A DNA stretch of 63,686 nucleotides from positions 1 through 63,686 of the forward strand of contig NZ_JBBMFK010000023.1 in NCBI RefSeq assembly GCF_040096055.1, written 5' to 3'. Under the pieces are notes generated by a model. The model saw only the letters and a program-made list of their open reading frames with translations. It was not told where the DNA came from and searched no databases. Both the position numbers and the translations under genes were made by a program. This document shows positions 1 to 8,390 of the stretch, piece after piece; the first letter of the stretch is position 1, and each line of letters begins with the position of its first letter. Origin of the DNA: Pseudoflavonifractor intestinihominis. GTDB lineage: Bacteria > Bacillota > Clostridia > Oscillospirales > Oscillospiraceae.

Positions 1-33
1 CCTATCCGACACAATGCGCAAGTGCCGGATAGG
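1..33. terminator. Hairpin near the right end of a mobilizable element
   Basis: The arms CCTATCCG (1-8) and CGGATAGG (26-33) pair across an 18-nt loop. They are followed by a short gap and an A/T-rich stretch with a T6 run. It sits where the transcript of a terminal recombinase gene, lying just outside the window, would be expected to stop. The terminator role is inferred from position; the long loop makes it a weak example. Confidence 0.4.
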
Positions 34-64
34 AACGGCAAAATTTTTTACACTTCTATTACTT

Positions 65-80
65 CTTTATCGCACATAAG
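65..80 (-). repeat. Terminal inverted repeat, right end of maff2-inserted element
   Basis: Read on the minus strand this is CTTATGTGCGATAAAG. The partner at 56270-56285 reads CTCATGTACGGTAAAG on the plus strand. The three differences are all transitions. Both copies directly abut the maff2 breakpoint, so they are very likely recombinase recognition arms rather than chance similarity. Confidence 0.7.
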
Positions 81-175
81 TAAAATCGCAGGGCGTCAAG
101 CAGCTTGTCGCGGGAGGTGGGGTTGCCCTGATCGGCCTGACCCTTGTTCCCCTGCTGTCCGGGCTGCTGGGCTGA
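80..175 (+). pseudogene. maff2 3' half (Maff2-family ICE protein, C-terminus only)
   Basis: The frame from 80 reads VKSQGVKQLVAGGG, then a hydrophobic tail ending SGLLG and a TGA at 173-175. This matches the usual C-terminal half of the roughly 70-residue Maff2 membrane protein that sits between virD4 and the virB6/trbL gene in Tn1549-like ICEs. No start codon exists here: a stop lies at 77-79 and the sequence before it belongs to another element. The missing N-terminal half (…EGYGNDNPGA) is at 56143-56269. The gene is therefore split by an insertion at the Ala-Lys-Ser codons. Its function is unknown; small size and hydrophobicity suggest a mating-channel subunit. Confidence 0.8.
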
Positions 176-287
176 TGGCCCCATCCCTGTCCGAACCGTA
201 ACTTCTGACGCTGCATGAAACCTGAAATAAACCCCGCCGCGCCCTCTCGTTTGAACCGGGAGGGCGCGGGAAAGGAGGTGTACCCGC

Positions 288-1151
288 ATGATAGGTGATC
301 TCATTGGGGATTGGCTGAAAGGCATTTTAATTGACGGCATTATGGGCAACCTCTCCGGCCTGTTCAACACGGTAAATACCAAAGTCGGGGAAATCGCTTC
401 CGACGTGGGGACGACGCCGCAGGCATGGAACGGCGGCATTTTTAGTATGCTGCAATCCCTGTCCGAAACGGTGATTGTCCCCATAGCGGCGGCCATCCTT
501 GCCCTTGTCATGTGCTATGAGTTAATCGAGATGATCGTCGAGAAAAACAATATGCACGACTTCGACAGCTCTATGTTCTTTCGCTGGATGTTCAAATCTG
601 CCTTTGCCATCCTCATTGTGACGAACACATGGAATATCGTCATGGGCGTTTTCGACGCCACACAAGCCGTCGTCAACCAGAGCGCCGGGGTAATCATCGG
701 AGAAACCAGCATTGACTTTGACACGCTGCTCCCCGATCTGGAAAGCCGCCTTGAAGCAATGGACATTGGGCCGTTGCTGGGCTTATGGTTCCAGACCCTT
801 GTTGTGGGGCTGACGATGAACATTCTATCCATCTGCATTTTCCTTGTGACCTACGGGAGAATGATTGAAATATACGCCGTGACCGCGCTGGGGCCGATCC
901 CCCTTGCCACGCTGGGAAACGCGGAGTGGCGCGGCATGGGCCAAAACTATCTGAAATCCCTTTTGGCGCTGGGCTTCCAAGCGTTCCTGATTATGGTTGT
1001 CGTCGGCATCTATGCGGTGCTGATACAGGAAATCGGGACGGCGGAGGACATTTCCGGCGCGATTTGGGGCTGCATGGGCTACACAGTGCTTTTGTGCTTC
1101 TGCCTGTTTAAGACGGGAAGCATCAGTAAAGCAGTTTTCACAGCCCATTGA
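288..1151 (+). CDS. VirB6/TrbL-like mating channel membrane protein
   Basis: This 287-residue integral membrane protein is of the VirB6/TrbL-like type (CD1112 family in Clostridium difficile conjugative transposons). Hydrophobic segments lie near residues 65-88, 103-124, 176-204, 233-258 and 264-285, with a conserved polar region around residues 85-100. Known VirB6/TrbL proteins form part of the inner-membrane channel of type IV secretion systems. The start ATG at 288 has a strong AAAGGAGG site 8 bases upstream. It is the first intact gene after the maff2 remnant and begins the transfer operon that runs through VirB4 and the peptidase. Confidence 0.85.
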   Translation: MIGDLIGDWLKGILIDGIMGNLSGLFNTVNTKVGEIASDVGTTPQAWNGGIFSMLQSLSETVIVPIAAAILALVMCYELIEMIVEKNNMHDFDSSMFFRWMFKSAFAILIVTNTWNIVMGVFDATQAVVNQSAGVIIGETSIDFDTLLPDLESRLEAMDIGPLLGLWFQTLVVGLTMNILSICIFLVTYGRMIEIYAVTALGPIPLATLGNAEWRGMGQNYLKSLLALGFQAFLIMVVVGIYAVLIQEIGTAEDISGAIWGCMGYTVLLCFCLFKTGSISKAVFTAH

Positions 1152-1157
1152 CGGGAG

Positions 1158-2084
1158 GTGACGCATATCCGCATCGGACTGATTGACGTGGACTCTCACA
1201 ACTTCCCGAACCTCTGCCTGATGAAGCTGTCCGCCTACCATAAGGCGCAGGGCCATCAGGTATGCTTCTGGAACCCTTTATTTTACTTTGACGTGGTGTA
1301 TAAAAGCCGGGTGTTCACCGACACCTATTCCAAGGACAGCATCACGGTCAGAAACGCCGGACAGGTAATCAAAGGCGGCACAGGCTACGGCCCCGGCCCC
1401 GACCTGCCGGACGAAATCGAACACAGCTATCCCGACTATTCCCTTTATCCGCAGTATTCCGAAACCGCCTACGGATTTTTAAGCCGTGGCTGTCCAAGAG
1501 GCTGCGGGTTTTGCATCGTGGGCGGCAAGGAGGGCCGCAAAAGCCGGAAGGTGGCCGACCTGTCCGAGTTTTGGCGGGGCCAGCGGGAAATCAAGCTGAT
1601 GGACGCAAACCTGCTGGCCTGCCCCGACCATGAAAGCCTGCTTTTGCAGCTTGCAGGGAGCCGGGCGCTGGTGGACTTTTCCCAAGGGCTTGACATCCGC
1701 CTGATAACCCGCGACAACGTGGCGCTGCTCAATCAGGTACGGACAAAGGCCGTTCACTTTGCATGGGATAACCCTGACGAGGACTTGACCCGGTATTTCC
1801 GGCAGTTTTTGGAGTGGACTTCCATCAGGAACCCACGGCTGCGCCGGGTGTACCTTTTAACGAACTACGGCAGCACCCACGAACAGGATTTGTACCGGGT
1901 GGAAACGCTGCGGCAGATGGGCTTTGACCCCTATGTGATGATTTACGAAAGGCCCACAGCCCCGCCCATCACGCGGCACTTACAGCGGTGGGTGAACAAC
2001 AAACGACTGTTTTACGCCATCCCCAGCTTTTCGGACTATGAGCCGGTGAAAAAGCTGCTGGGCGGCGGTATGGAAATGAGGTGA
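1158..2084 (+). CDS. Radical SAM protein of the ICE transfer operon
   Basis: This protein of about 308 residues carries the radical SAM cluster motif CPRGCGFC, with Cys112, Cys116 and Cys119 in the CxxxCxxC arrangement that binds a 4Fe-4S cluster and S-adenosylmethionine. The N-terminus (RIGLIDVDSHNFPNL) resembles the cobalamin-binding-like fold that precedes some radical SAM domains, although no DxHxxG motif is visible. It sits between virB6 and prgI, as in many Tn1549-like ICEs; its substrate is unknown. The GTG at 1158 lies inside the ribosome site GGGAGGTG. The position where the protein would naturally begin is the ATC codon at 1167, correctly spaced from that site, so the true start is uncertain. 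Confidence 0.8.
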   Translation: MTHIRIGLIDVDSHNFPNLCLMKLSAYHKAQGHQVCFWNPLFYFDVVYKSRVFTDTYSKDSITVRNAGQVIKGGTGYGPGPDLPDEIEHSYPDYSLYPQYSETAYGFLSRGCPRGCGFCIVGGKEGRKSRKVADLSEFWRGQREIKLMDANLLACPDHESLLLQLAGSRALVDFSQGLDIRLITRDNVALLNQVRTKAVHFAWDNPDEDLTRYFRQFLEWTSIRNPRLRRVYLLTNYGSTHEQDLYRVETLRQMGFDPYVMIYERPTAPPITRHLQRWVNNKRLFYAIPSFSDYEPVKKLLGGGMEMR

Positions 2085-2090
2085 TGATAT

Positions 2091-2540
2091 TTGGCTTATG
2101 TGACTGTCCCCAAGGATTTAACCCGCGTGAAATCCAAGGTGGTACTGGGACTGACAAAACGGCAACTGATCTGTTTTGGCGGTGCGCTTCTTGTAGGCGT
2201 CCCGCTTTTTTTGTTGATCCGGGGGCGCGTCCCCACCAGCGCCGCCGCGCTGATTATGGTATTCGCCATGCTCCCCGGCTTCCTGCTGGCCCTGTACGAA
2301 CGCCACGGCCAGCCCCTTGAAGTGGTGGTTTGGCAGATTATCCAGTGCAGCTTCATCCAGCCAAAGGAGAGGCCCTACCAGACCAACAACGCTTACTCTG
2401 CCCTTGTGCGGCAGCACCAAATGGAAAAGGAGGTAAATGCCATTGTCCAAAAAGCAAAAGCAAGAGCCGCAGCCAAAGACGCCGGTAAAGCTCACCCGCG
2501 CCGAAAAGAAAGAAATTCAGGCCATCATCCGCAAATATAA
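2091..2540 (+). CDS. PrgI-family conjugation membrane protein
   Basis: A small protein with a TTG start (GAGGTGATGATATTTG) and two adjacent hydrophobic segments near residues 27-43 and 49-68. This is the layout of PrgI-family proteins encoded just before VirB4 in Gram-positive conjugation systems. In that family the protein is a short inner-membrane component of the type IV machine, sometimes likened to VirB3. The C-terminal part, after about residue 115, is basic and overlaps the start of virB4 by 104 bases in another frame. That overlap implies tight translational coupling between the two genes. Confidence 0.8.
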   Translation: MAYVTVPKDLTRVKSKVVLGLTKRQLICFGGALLVGVPLFLLIRGRVPTSAAALIMVFAMLPGFLLALYERHGQPLEVVVWQIIQCSFIQPKERPYQTNNAYSALVRQHQMEKEVNAIVQKAKARAAAKDAGKAHPRRKERNSGHHPQI

Positions 2541-4848
2541 GGGCGACGGCAGGCCCCATTCGGCGCAGGAAAGCATCCCCTATGAGGCCATGTATCAGGA
2601 CGGCGTGTGCCGGGTGACGGCCAACACGTTTTCCAAGTGCATTGAATTTCTGGACATCAGCTATCAGCTCGCGCAGGCCGACACGAAAACCGCTGTCTTT
2701 GAAAACCTGTGCGACCTTTACAACTATCTGGACGCTTCCATCCACGTCCAGTTTTCTTTTATCAACCGCAAAATCGACCCCAAGCAGTACGCCAAAAGCT
2801 TTGAGATCAAGGCGCAGGGGGACGACTTCGACGACATCCGGGCGGAGTATTCCGGCATCCTGCAAGACCAGCTTGTGAAAGGCAACAACGGCCTGCAAAA
2901 GCGCAAGTTCCTGACCTTCACCATTGAGGCCGACAGCCTGAAAATGGCCCGCGCAAGGCTTCGCCGGATTGAAACCGACCTGCTGGGGTACTTCCGCACG
3001 ATGGGGGCCGTGGCATGGGTGCTGGACGCAAAAGAACGGCTGGAAGTCATGCACAGCATCTTCCACCCGGACGGGGAGCCGTTTCAATTCGACTGGAAAT
3101 GGCTGGCCCCATCGGGGCTTTCCACCAAGGATTTCATTGCCCCGTCCTCGTTCCGCTTCGGCAATGCCCGGATGTTCGGGCTGGGCGGCAAGTACGGGGC
3201 CGTGAGCTTTTTGCAAATCCTCTCCCCGGAGCTGTCGGACGAAATGCTGGCCGACTTCCTGAACACGGAAAACGGCATTGTCGTCAATCTCCATGTGCAG
3301 GCCATCGACCAAGGAGAGGCCATTAAAACCGTCAAGCGGAAAATCACCGACCTTGACGCCATGAAGATACAGGAACAGAAACGGGCCGTCCGCAGCGGCT
3401 ATGACATGGACATACTTCCCAGCGACCTTGCCACCTACGGGCAGGACGCCAAGGAGCTTTTGAAAACCCTGCAAAGCCGCAATGAACGGATGTTCCAGAT
3501 CACCTTTCTGGTGCTGAACACTGCCGATACCCGGCAGAAGTTGGAGAACGAAATCTTCTGGGCCTCTGGCGTGGCGCAGAAGTACAACAATTCCCTTGTC
3601 CGGCTGGACTACCAGCAGGAACAGGGCCTTATGAGCAGCCTGCCGCTGGGGGCCAGCCACATCAAGATCGAGCGTTCTTTGACGACTTCCAGCGTGGCCG
3701 TGTTCGTCCCGTTCGTGACGCAGGAGCTTTTTCAGGGCGGCAACGCCATGTATTACGGCATCAACGCCAAGACCGGCAACATGATTATGCTGGACAGAAA
3801 ACGGGCGCGCTGCCCCAACGGATTGAAGCTGGGGACGCCCGGCAGCGGCAAGTCCATGAGCTGCAAATCCGAGATTTTGAGCGTGTTCCTCTGTACGCAG
3901 GACGACGTGTATATCTGTGACCCGGAGGCCGAGTATTACCCCCTTGTGCAGCGGCTCCACGGACAGGTGGTAAAGCTGTCGCCTACCAGCAAATCCTATG
4001 TGAACCCGCTGGACATCAACCTGAATTATTCGGAGGATGAAAGCCCGCTGGCCTTAAAATCCGACTTTGTGCTGTCGTTCTGTGAGCTTGTCATGGGCGG
4101 CAAGAACGGGCTGGAAGCCATCGAAAAGACGGTGATTGACCGGGCGGTGCAGGTGATCTACCGGCCCTATCTGGCAGACCCCCGCCCGGAAAATATGCCG
4201 ATCCTGTCCGATCTCCACGCGGCGCTTGTGGCGCAGCATATCCCGGAGGCCGACCGGGTGGCGCAGGCCCTTGATTTGTATGTGAACGGCAGCCTGAACG
4301 TGTTTAACCACCGCACCAACGTCAACATCGAAAACCGCATTGTGGCTTTTGACATTAAGGAATTAGGCAAGCAGCTCAAAAAGCTGGGGATGCTCATTGT
4401 CCAAGACCAGATTTGGGGCCGCGTGACCCAGAACCGCAGCCAAGGCAAGGCGACGTGGTATTTCTGCGACGAGTTCCATTTGCTTTTGCGGGAGGAACAG
4501 ACGGCGGCCTTTTCCTGCGAGATTTGGAAGCGGTTTAGAAAATGGGGCGGCGTCCCGACAGGGGCCACGCAGAACGTGAAAGACCTGCTTTCTTCCCCTG
4601 AGATTGAAAACATTTTGGAGAACAGCGACTTTATCTGCCTTCTCAATCAGGCGTCCGGCGACCGGAAAATCCTTGCGGAACGGCTGAACATTTCCCCACA
4701 GCAGCTACGGTATGTGGACAATTCGGAACCCGGCGAGGGGCTTTTGATTTACGAGAACGTCATCCTGCCCTTTAAGAACCCCATCCCGCAGAACACCCAG
4801 CTTTACAGGATTATGACGACCCGGTTAGGCGAGGGGGCCACGGTATGA
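2437..4848 (+). CDS. VirB4-like conjugation ATPase
   Basis: This 803-residue protein is the VirB4/TraE-type ATPase that powers the mating pore. The Walker A motif GTPGSGKS is near residues 466-473. It is followed by a DPEAEY box and a Walker B region WYFCDEFHLLL near residue 673. The length is typical of Gram-positive VirB4 proteins. Two starts are possible: ATG at 2437 only a few bases from GGAGG, or TTG at 2443 with better spacing; they differ by two residues. It overlaps prgI and is followed 31 bases later by the cell-wall peptidase gene. Confidence 0.92.
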   Translation: MPLSKKQKQEPQPKTPVKLTRAEKKEIQAIIRKYKGDGRPHSAQESIPYEAMYQDGVCRVTANTFSKCIEFLDISYQLAQADTKTAVFENLCDLYNYLDASIHVQFSFINRKIDPKQYAKSFEIKAQGDDFDDIRAEYSGILQDQLVKGNNGLQKRKFLTFTIEADSLKMARARLRRIETDLLGYFRTMGAVAWVLDAKERLEVMHSIFHPDGEPFQFDWKWLAPSGLSTKDFIAPSSFRFGNARMFGLGGKYGAVSFLQILSPELSDEMLADFLNTENGIVVNLHVQAIDQGEAIKTVKRKITDLDAMKIQEQKRAVRSGYDMDILPSDLATYGQDAKELLKTLQSRNERMFQITFLVLNTADTRQKLENEIFWASGVAQKYNNSLVRLDYQQEQGLMSSLPLGASHIKIERSLTTSSVAVFVPFVTQELFQGGNAMYYGINAKTGNMIMLDRKRARCPNGLKLGTPGSGKSMSCKSEILSVFLCTQDDVYICDPEAEYYPLVQRLHGQVVKLSPTSKSYVNPLDINLNYSEDESPLALKSDFVLSFCELVMGGKNGLEAIEKTVIDRAVQVIYRPYLADPRPENMPILSDLHAALVAQHIPEADRVAQALDLYVNGSLNVFNHRTNVNIENRIVAFDIKELGKQLKKLGMLIVQDQIWGRVTQNRSQGKATWYFCDEFHLLLREEQTAAFSCEIWKRFRKWGGVPTGATQNVKDLLSSPEIENILENSDFICLLNQASGDRKILAERLNISPQQLRYVDNSEPGEGLLIYENVILPFKNPIPQNTQLYRIMTTRLGEGATV

Positions 4849-4879
4849 GGCACAGAGCCGCCAAAGGAGGTGAACCGCC

Positions 4880-6859
4880 ATGAAACCCTTAAAACCCCGT
4901 GACAAGGTGACGCAACGCATGACCCGCGACGGGCTGACGCTGGATAACCAGACCACCGGCGAGAGCGTCAACGTGTCCAGCCGGGAGGCCGAGCAGGAAT
5001 ATACCGCCGAGCCGGGCGGCGCTGCGGAAAAGGTACTGGAACGGGCCGGGGACATCCGCGACCGCCATAAGACGAAACAGGCGGTCAAGGACGCCGGGGA
5101 CGTGGTGACGGAGGCAGGCGAAGCCCTGCACCGGCCATCTTCCCGGCTTCAATTTACCGCCGCAGAACGGGCCGACCCCCGGCTTTCCAAGTACGTCCGC
5201 AAGGCAGAGAAACAGGCGGATAAGCTGGACGCCGCCAAAGACGCGCTGCCAAAAAAGCGCGTTGTCACCAAGGAAACCGTCTATGACGAGGCATCCGGCA
5301 GGGCCAGAACCAAGCTGCGCTTTGACAAGGTGGAGAAGCCCGCGCCCCAGCTAAAGCCCAATCCCATGAGCCGCCCGGTTCAGGAAGCCGGGCTGTTCGT
5401 CCACGGCAAAATCCACGAAGTTGAGCATGAAAACGTGGGCGTGGAGGGCGGCCACAAGGGGGAGGAACTTGCGGAACGGCAGGCGGGCAAGGCCATCCGC
5501 AGCGGCATCCGCCGCCATAAGCTCAAACCCTACCGGGCCGCAGCCAAGGCGGAACGGAAATCCATTGCCGCCAACGCCGAGTACATCTACCAGAAATCTT
5601 TGCGGGATAACCCGGAGCTGGCGCAGGCGGTGAGCAACCCCGTGTCCCGGTTCTGGCAGAAACAGAAAATCAAGCGCGATTATGCCAAGGCAGCGAGGGC
5701 CGCAGGCCAGACGGCACAGGGCGCGGCGGGAGCCGCCGCCAAGACCGCGCAGGCCAGCGCCGCAGCCGCGAAAAAAGCCGCAAAGAAAAGTGAAAAGGCC
5801 GCGTCCTTTGTGGCCCGCCACTGGAAAGGGGCGCTGGTGATCGGCGGCGTGGGCCTTTTGCTGCTGATGATTATGGGCGGCCTGCAATCCTGCACCGCCA
5901 TGTTTGGCGGCACCGGGACGGGGCTTGCGGCTACGTCCTATCTGTCCGAGGACGCGGATATGCTGGGGGCCGAAGCTGCCTACGCGGAGTTGGAGGCCGA
6001 CTTGCAGCATGAGCTTGATAACTACGAAAGCCTGCACCCCGGCTACGACGAGTACCGCTATGATCTGGACGACATCGGCCATGACCCCTATGTGCTGACC
6101 TCTATCCTGTCGGCGCTTCACGGCGGGGCCTATACGCTGGATGAAGTACAGGGCGACCTTGACCGGCTGTTTGGGCTGCAATACACCCTGACGCAGACCA
6201 TTGAAACGGAAACCCGCTACCGCACCGAAACGAGGACGGACAGCGAGGGCAACGAGTATGAGGTGGAAGTGCCATACACCTACTACATCTGCAACGTGAA
6301 ACTGGTAAACAACGACCTGTCCCATCTGCCTGTTTCCATTATGAACGAGGAACAGTTGAGCTTCTATGCCGCCTATATGCAGACGTTAGGCAACCGGCCC
6401 GACCTGTTCCCCTCTGGCAGCTACCCCAACGCATCCACCGTCAAGGAGCCGACCTACTACGAAATCCCGCCGGAGGCTTTGGAGGATGAAACCTTTGCGG
6501 CCATGATTGCGGAGGCGGATAAATACGTCGGCTATCCCTATGTGTGGGGCGGTTCCAGCCCGTCCACTTCCTTTGATTGTTCCGGCTTTATCAGTTGGGT
6601 AATCAATCATTCCGGCTGGAACGTGGGACGCCTGACGGCGCAGGGCCTTTACAACATCTGTACCCCTGTCACGGCGGAGCAGGCCAAGCCCGGCGACCTT
6701 GTGTTTTTCGTCGGCACCTACGACACCCCCGGCGTGTCCCATGTGGGGCTGTATGTGGGTAATTCCGTGATGTTGCATTGCGGCGACCCCATCAGTTACA
6801 CGAACCTTAATTCAAGCTACTGGCAGCAACATCTTTACTGCTACGGCAGACTGCCATAA
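4880..6859 (+). CDS. CD1108-type membrane-anchored NlpC/P60 peptidoglycan hydrolase
   Basis: This 659-residue protein has three parts. A long basic, Ala/Lys-rich cytoplasmic N-terminus runs to about residue 310. One membrane segment (LVIGGVGLLLLMIMGGL, about 317-337) follows. The extracellular C-terminus ends in an NlpC/P60 domain, with catalytic Cys in FDCSGF (near 566) and His in GVSHVGLYVG (near 620). Such proteins open the cell wall locally during conjugation. The N-terminus resembles the CD1108 family of mobile-element proteins. The start ATG at 4880 follows AAAGGAGGTG. Confidence 0.9.
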   Translation: MKPLKPRDKVTQRMTRDGLTLDNQTTGESVNVSSREAEQEYTAEPGGAAEKVLERAGDIRDRHKTKQAVKDAGDVVTEAGEALHRPSSRLQFTAAERADPRLSKYVRKAEKQADKLDAAKDALPKKRVVTKETVYDEASGRARTKLRFDKVEKPAPQLKPNPMSRPVQEAGLFVHGKIHEVEHENVGVEGGHKGEELAERQAGKAIRSGIRRHKLKPYRAAAKAERKSIAANAEYIYQKSLRDNPELAQAVSNPVSRFWQKQKIKRDYAKAARAAGQTAQGAAGAAAKTAQASAAAAKKAAKKSEKAASFVARHWKGALVIGGVGLLLLMIMGGLQSCTAMFGGTGTGLAATSYLSEDADMLGAEAAYAELEADLQHELDNYESLHPGYDEYRYDLDDIGHDPYVLTSILSALHGGAYTLDEVQGDLDRLFGLQYTLTQTIETETRYRTETRTDSEGNEYEVEVPYTYYICNVKLVNNDLSHLPVSIMNEEQLSFYAAYMQTLGNRPDLFPSGSYPNASTVKEPTYYEIPPEALEDETFAAMIAEADKYVGYPYVWGGSSPSTSFDCSGFISWVINHSGWNVGRLTAQGLYNICTPVTAEQAKPGDLVFFVGTYDTPGVSHVGLYVGNSVMLHCGDPISYTNLNSSYWQQHLYCYGRLP

Positions 6860-6872
6860 GGGGGGACGGCCT

Positions 6873-7328
6873 ATGTTGAGCCTGACCCCTGTTTCACTCT
6901 CCGAGGCCAACGCCTTTGTCGCCCGTTATCACCGGCACCATAAGCCGGTTGTCGGCCATAAGTTTTCTATCGGCTGCATGGCAGACGGACGGCTGGCTGG
7001 CGTCGCCATTGTGGGGCGGCCTGTAAGCCGCTATTTGGACAATGGCCTGACGCTGGAAGTCAACCGGCTCTGTACAGACGGCACCAAAAACGCTTGCAGC
7101 TTCCTTTATGCCGCCGCATGGCGGGCGGCGCGGGCTATGGGCTATCGGAAAATCATTACCTACATTCTCGACACGGAAAGCGGCGCAAGCCTGCGGGCCG
7201 CCGGATGGAAATGCGCGGGGCTGGCTGGCGGAAAACGCTGGACGGGAAGCCGCCGACCTGCCGCTGACCTTTACCCCGCGCAGATGAAATACCGCTATGA
7301 ACAATCCATTGACGAAAGGAGTTTTTGA
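6873..7328 (+). CDS. XF1762-family (GNAT-like) mobile element protein
   Basis: This 151-residue protein begins LSLTPVSLSEANAFVARYHR and contains HHKPVVGHKF and a GASLRAAGWK segment. That pattern matches the XF1762 family, which looks like a short N-acetyltransferase fold and is common in phages and ICEs. Substrate and role in transfer are unknown. It lies 13 bases after the peptidase gene and overlaps the next small gene by the start region, so it belongs to the same operon. Confidence 0.7.
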   Translation: MLSLTPVSLSEANAFVARYHRHHKPVVGHKFSIGCMADGRLAGVAIVGRPVSRYLDNGLTLEVNRLCTDGTKNACSFLYAAAWRAARAMGYRKIITYILDTESGASLRAAGWKCAGLAGGKRWTGSRRPAADLYPAQMKYRYEQSIDERSF

Positions 7329-7330
7329 CT

Positions 7331-7585
7331 ATGGCAACCAACAAACTTGACCGTATCGAACGGGATATTGAAAAAACCAAAACCAAGATCGCGGAGCTGC
7401 AAAAGCAGCTTCGGGAGCTGGAAGCGGCTAAAACCGAGCAGGAGAATTTGCAGATCGTCCAGCTTGTGCGCGGCCTGAACATGACCCCGCAGGAGTTCGC
7501 CGCCTTTGTACGCGGCGGCGCTTTACAGGCACCCCCGGCCCCGCAGCCGGAGTTTGAACAGGAGGACAATGCCGATGAAGAATAA
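7331..7585 (+). CDS. DUF4315-family small ICE protein
   Basis: An 84-residue protein with an N-terminal coiled coil (ERDIEKTKTKIAELQKQLRE) followed by a short globular segment with NMTPQEFAAFV and an acidic tail. This is the DUF4315 family, found at this position in Tn1549-like ICEs; its function is unknown. A TTG at 7325 is an alternative start in frame, but ATG 7331 has better spacing from the AAAGGAG site. The gene ends inside the start region of the next gene. Confidence 0.75.
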   Translation: MATNKLDRIERDIEKTKTKIAELQKQLRELEAAKTEQENLQIVQLVRGLNMTPQEFAAFVRGGALQAPPAPQPEFEQEDNADEE

Positions 7586-8390
7586 GAAAATCATCCGTAC
7601 CTTTGCCGCGACGCTGGCCGTTATGCTGTGCTTCGCGGCCTTTTCCACCACCGCCTTTGCCGGGGGCGTTGACCCTGACCCGGAACCGCTGCCGGAAACC
7701 ACGGAGGCCCCGGAAGAAGTGCCGGAGGAAACCGAGGAACCCACCACCGGGGGGATCGAGATGGAGCCGGAGGGCGTACCCGTCACCCCGGAGGGCAACG
7801 CCGCACTGGTGGATGATTTCTACGGCGATAAACAGCTTATCACCGTTACCACCAAGGCAGGCAACTATTTTTATATCCTGATCGACCGGGCCAACGAGGA
7901 CAAGGAAACATCCGTCCATTTTCTCAACCAAGTGGACGACGCCGACCTGCAAGCACTGTTGGAGGACGGCGAGGCGGAGCCGGAGGTTTGCACCTGTGCG
8001 GAGAAATGCGAGGCCGGGGCTGTCAACACCGCCTGCCCGGTCTGCAAAAACAACCTGACGGCCTGTGTGGGCGCAGCGCCGGAGGACGAGGAACCGGCAG
8101 AAACCGCCGAGCCGGAAGAAGCCGGAAACAGCATGGGCGGCCTGATTGTGTTCCTTGTGGTGCTGCTCATTGGCGGCGGCGCGGCCCTTTACTTCTTCAA
8201 GTTTAAGAAGCCGAAAGCCAGTACCAAGGGCAATGACGATCTGGACGAATACGACTTCGGGGAGGACGAGGACGACGACGAGGACGAACCGGCCCCGGAG
8301 GTGGACGACGACACCGGCGAGGTGGAGGCCAGACCGTTAGACGACTATTTGCTGGATGAAGATGAACCGAAAAAGGAGGAGGAAGAATGA
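7575..8390 (+). CDS. DUF4366 (CD1107-family) exported mobile element protein
   Basis: This 271-residue surface protein has a signal peptide (MKNKKIIRTFAATLAVML, cleavage after AFA) and a Glu/Pro-rich stalk. A globular domain of about residues 65-130 is followed by a Cys-rich stretch (CTCAEKC…CPVCKNNLTAC), a C-terminal membrane helix (GGLIVFLVVLLIGGGAALYF) and a very acidic cytoplasmic tail. This is the DUF4366/CD1107 architecture known from clostridial conjugative transposons. ATG 7575 is preferred to ATG 7569 because the GGAGG site is then nine bases away. Its role is probably at the mating surface, but this is not established. Confidence 0.8.
   Translation: MKNKKIIRTFAATLAVMLCFAAFSTTAFAGGVDPDPEPLPETTEAPEEVPEETEEPTTGGIEMEPEGVPVTPEGNAALVDDFYGDKQLITVTTKAGNYFYILIDRANEDKETSVHFLNQVDDADLQALLEDGEAEPEVCTCAEKCEAGAVNTACPVCKNNLTACVGAAPEDEEPAETAEPEEAGNSMGGLIVFLVVLLIGGGAALYFFKFKKPKASTKGNDDLDEYDFGEDEDDDEDEPAPEVDDDTGEVEARPLDDYLLDEDEPKKEEEE

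Larger units (their letters stand above)
1..83. mobile_element. Right end of a mobilizable element inserted in maff2
   Basis: These bases precede an abrupt switch into the coding sequence of a Maff2 protein. The last 16 bases before the junction (65-80, CTTTATCGCACATAAG) are the inverted counterpart of 56270-56285 at the left end of the element on the other side of the window, with 13 of 16 positions matching and three transitions. This marks the terminal inverted repeat of the same element family. No gene is visible in this short piece; the recombinase gene expected next to this end is outside the window. Confidence 0.7.

Noticed and set aside
2353..3960. 535-codon open frame on the minus strand opposite virB4
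   Set aside because: It lies entirely antisense to the well-supported VirB4 gene, has no ribosome site and reads as His/Gln/Arg-rich non-protein sequence. It is a by-product of high GC.
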